Shown piece after piece: positions 5,248-6,162 of a stretch of 6,162 nt of DNA. How positions within the stretch are numbered: the first letter of the stretch is position 1; each line of letters begins with the position of its first letter. This DNA comes from Anaerorudis sp964444915 (GTDB lineage: Bacteria; Bacteroidota; Bacteroidia; Bacteroidales; Dysgonomonadaceae). The notes under the pieces were generated by a model. It was not told where the DNA came from and made no database searches. It saw nothing but the letters and a program-made list of their open reading frames with translations. A program made the translations under genes and the position numbers. The stretch covers positions 1-6,162 of the forward strand of contig CAYUIY010000096.1 of assembly GCA_964444915.1 (NCBI GenBank), given 5' to 3'.

Positions 5248-6162
5248 ATGAAACACCCTAGTTCAAAAGAAATAATAGAATTGACAAAAAAGCTTAAAGA
5301 ACAAGATGATATTGCGCTGAAAGAAGCCGACAGGATATTTTCACTTCTTTCACAAAATTCGTTAAATACGAAGCTAAATTGTTATTCTTCAAAGGCGAAT
5401 GGTTTTCTTATAAGTGCGGTGGGAGAATGGTTCGAAGCTGTAACAGAAAAGATCAAAGAAGGCAAGCGGGGTAACTTCATCTTTACGATAGCTATTCCCA
5501 GTATTCCAATTGATAGTTTAGATGGTCCTTATGATCTTGCGCGCGTTGCGCTAAAAGATGCTAAAAAGACTTTAGAAAAACACGGACATGCTGAAGATCT
5601 TTTCACTGAACTATTGGTGGATAAAAAGATATATGTTGCCCTTCCAGAAGAATTTCAGAAATTATTTAAGAAAGAATTTGTAGACTCCCAATTTGAAGGC
5701 TTCTATGTACTGCAAAGCCCGCGGGCGAATATGTACAACTATCCCATTAAGACCAAGTCGGGTACTTATACGCTTTCGCAACTTATCGCAGAAAAATTTT
5801 CCCCTATAATGACAAAACGCGGTCGTACTATAGGCAAAATTCTTTTCGAAATAGCTGCTGGGGCAATAGAAATATTTCCACGCTCACGATTTTTAAAAGA
5901 AATAACTGGGATTGTTGCTACTGAATGCGCTATTGCTTCGTATATGAAATATAAAGACATCCCCTGTATGACTATGGCGGGATGTAAAGACAATGATGGC
6001 GAATTTTTTGCTTTCTTCACAGAAAAAGATAAAGCACAAGTTATAAAAGAAGCTTTAAAAATACCCCTTGAAGATATAGTGAAAAACGCACTAGATGAAG
6101 ACATCATTAGCAAGCAAATGGCTAAAGACTTATTAAACCGTAAGCTTATTTCAGGTTTCCCC
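5248..6162 (+). CDS. Array paralogue 7 (C-subtype), 3' truncated by window edge
   Basis: The frame is open for 305 codons from ATG 5248 to the window end with no stop; about 40 residues of tail are expected beyond it. A strong Shine-Dalgarno site, AAGGTGAT (5235-5242), lies 5 bases before the ATG and overlaps the upstream stop. By my translation: MKHPSSKEII leader, DIALKEAD (21-28), W61, RGNF (74-77), LPEEFQKLF, PRANMYNYPIK (R159, with Asn161 replacing the usual Gly), TYTLSQ, C240 in IPCMTMAG, FFTEKDKA, IVKNAL, ISKQMAKDLL. It shares with the gene at 2177 the segment NSL.TKLN..SSKA, the EFQKLF block, FTEKDK, LKIP.EDIVKNAL and MAKDLL, so it is C type. Its N-terminus instead resembles the B gene at 1141 (KYPSAQTI). 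Function is unknown. Confidence 0.9.
   Translation, partial: MKHPSSKEIIELTKKLKEQDDIALKEADRIFSLLSQNSLNTKLNCYSSKANGFLISAVGEWFEAVTEKIKEGKRGNFIFTIAIPSIPIDSLDGPYDLARVALKDAKKTLEKHGHAEDLFTELLVDKKIYVALPEEFQKLFKKEFVDSQFEGFYVLQSPRANMYNYPIKTKSGTYTLSQLIAEKFSPIMTKRGRTIGKILFEIAAGAIEIFPRSRFLKEITGIVATECAIASYMKYKDIPCMTMAGCKDNDGEFFAFFTEKDKAQVIKEALKIPLEDIVKNALDEDIISKQMAKDLLNRKLISGFP

Larger units (their letters stand above)
1..6162 (+). repeat. Tandem array of seven paralogous genes
   Basis: The whole window consists of head-to-tail members of one gene family, roughly 1 kb per unit, on one strand. Conserved blocks (DI..EEAD, RGNF, YTISQ, SC or PC, EKDK, NAL, WLEEIR) recur in the same order in each. DNA identity is moderate in conserved blocks and low elsewhere, so the duplications are not recent. 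Both window edges cut members, so the true array is longer. Confidence 0.93.
3253..6162 (+). repeat. Higher-order repeat unit 2 (A-B-C triplet, truncated at edge)
   Basis: The genes at 3253, 4249 and 5248 repeat the A-B-C order of unit 1 with start-to-start offsets of about 3.07-3.12 kb; the offsets for the B and C genes include the arbitrary 100-N gap. The B-to-C spacing differs between units (37 against 6 bases), so the copies have diverged or exchanged ends since duplication. Confidence 0.62.

Noticed and set aside
2785..6113. Minus-strand open frames at 2785-3138, 3922-4290, 4149-4388 and 5766-6113
   Set aside because: They are shadows of the same conserved plus-strand blocks; one runs through the N gap. 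None has independent support.
1..6162. CRISPR array, tRNA/rRNA, insertion sequence or rho-independent terminator
   Set aside because: There are no short regularly spaced identical repeats, no structured RNA, no transposase motifs or terminal inverted repeats, and no GC hairpin with a T run. The spacers are at most 37 bases.

Overview
The window is almost wholly filled by one tandem array of paralogous protein genes, all on the + strand. Seven members are visible: the last 32 codons of one (ending at 100), five complete or nearly complete genes (134-1162, 1141-2139, 2177-3220, 3253-4252 with an assembly gap inside, 4249-5241) and a seventh open at the right edge (5248-6162). Intact members are about 303-347 residues. 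I recognise no described protein family, so no gene symbol or function is given. The proteins lack a signal peptide or a convincing membrane segment, so they look cytoplasmic, or exported without a cleavable N-terminal signal.

A shared framework runs through the family: an N-terminal helix with a 'DI..EEAD.I' motif; a 'W[YF]..V' helix followed by 'G.RGNF'; an 'EDL' helix; in most copies 'RAGM.YYP.K' then 'G.YTISQ'; an invariant Cys in '[ISF][SP]C'; an 'F.E[KR]DK'-type segment; a helix ending in 'NAL'; and a charged helical tail ending at the stop in 'WLEEIR'. Between these blocks lie segments that differ strongly in sequence and length.

The members fall into three subtypes that recur in order: C (1-100), A (134), B (1141), C (2177), A (3253), B (4249), C (5248). 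This suggests that a unit of about 3.1 kb holding three genes was duplicated after an older round of single-gene duplication. C-to-A junctions have a 32-33 base spacer with a G-run ribosome binding site. A-to-B junctions overlap. B-to-C junctions are 37 and 6 bases. The close packing and overlaps imply one polycistronic, translationally coupled operon whose promoter and terminator lie outside the window.

Shine-Dalgarno-like sites, ATG starts, TAA/TGA stops and operon packing point to a bacterium (or its phage or plasmid) using the standard code, with moderately low G+C (roughly 40% by eye). The lineage cannot be fixed from this sequence. The 100-N run at 4014-4113 marks a draft assembly, and in a tandem array such a gap could hide further copies. 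I see no RNA genes, insertion sequences, CRISPR, origin or terminator, and no gene-free stretch longer than 37 bases.
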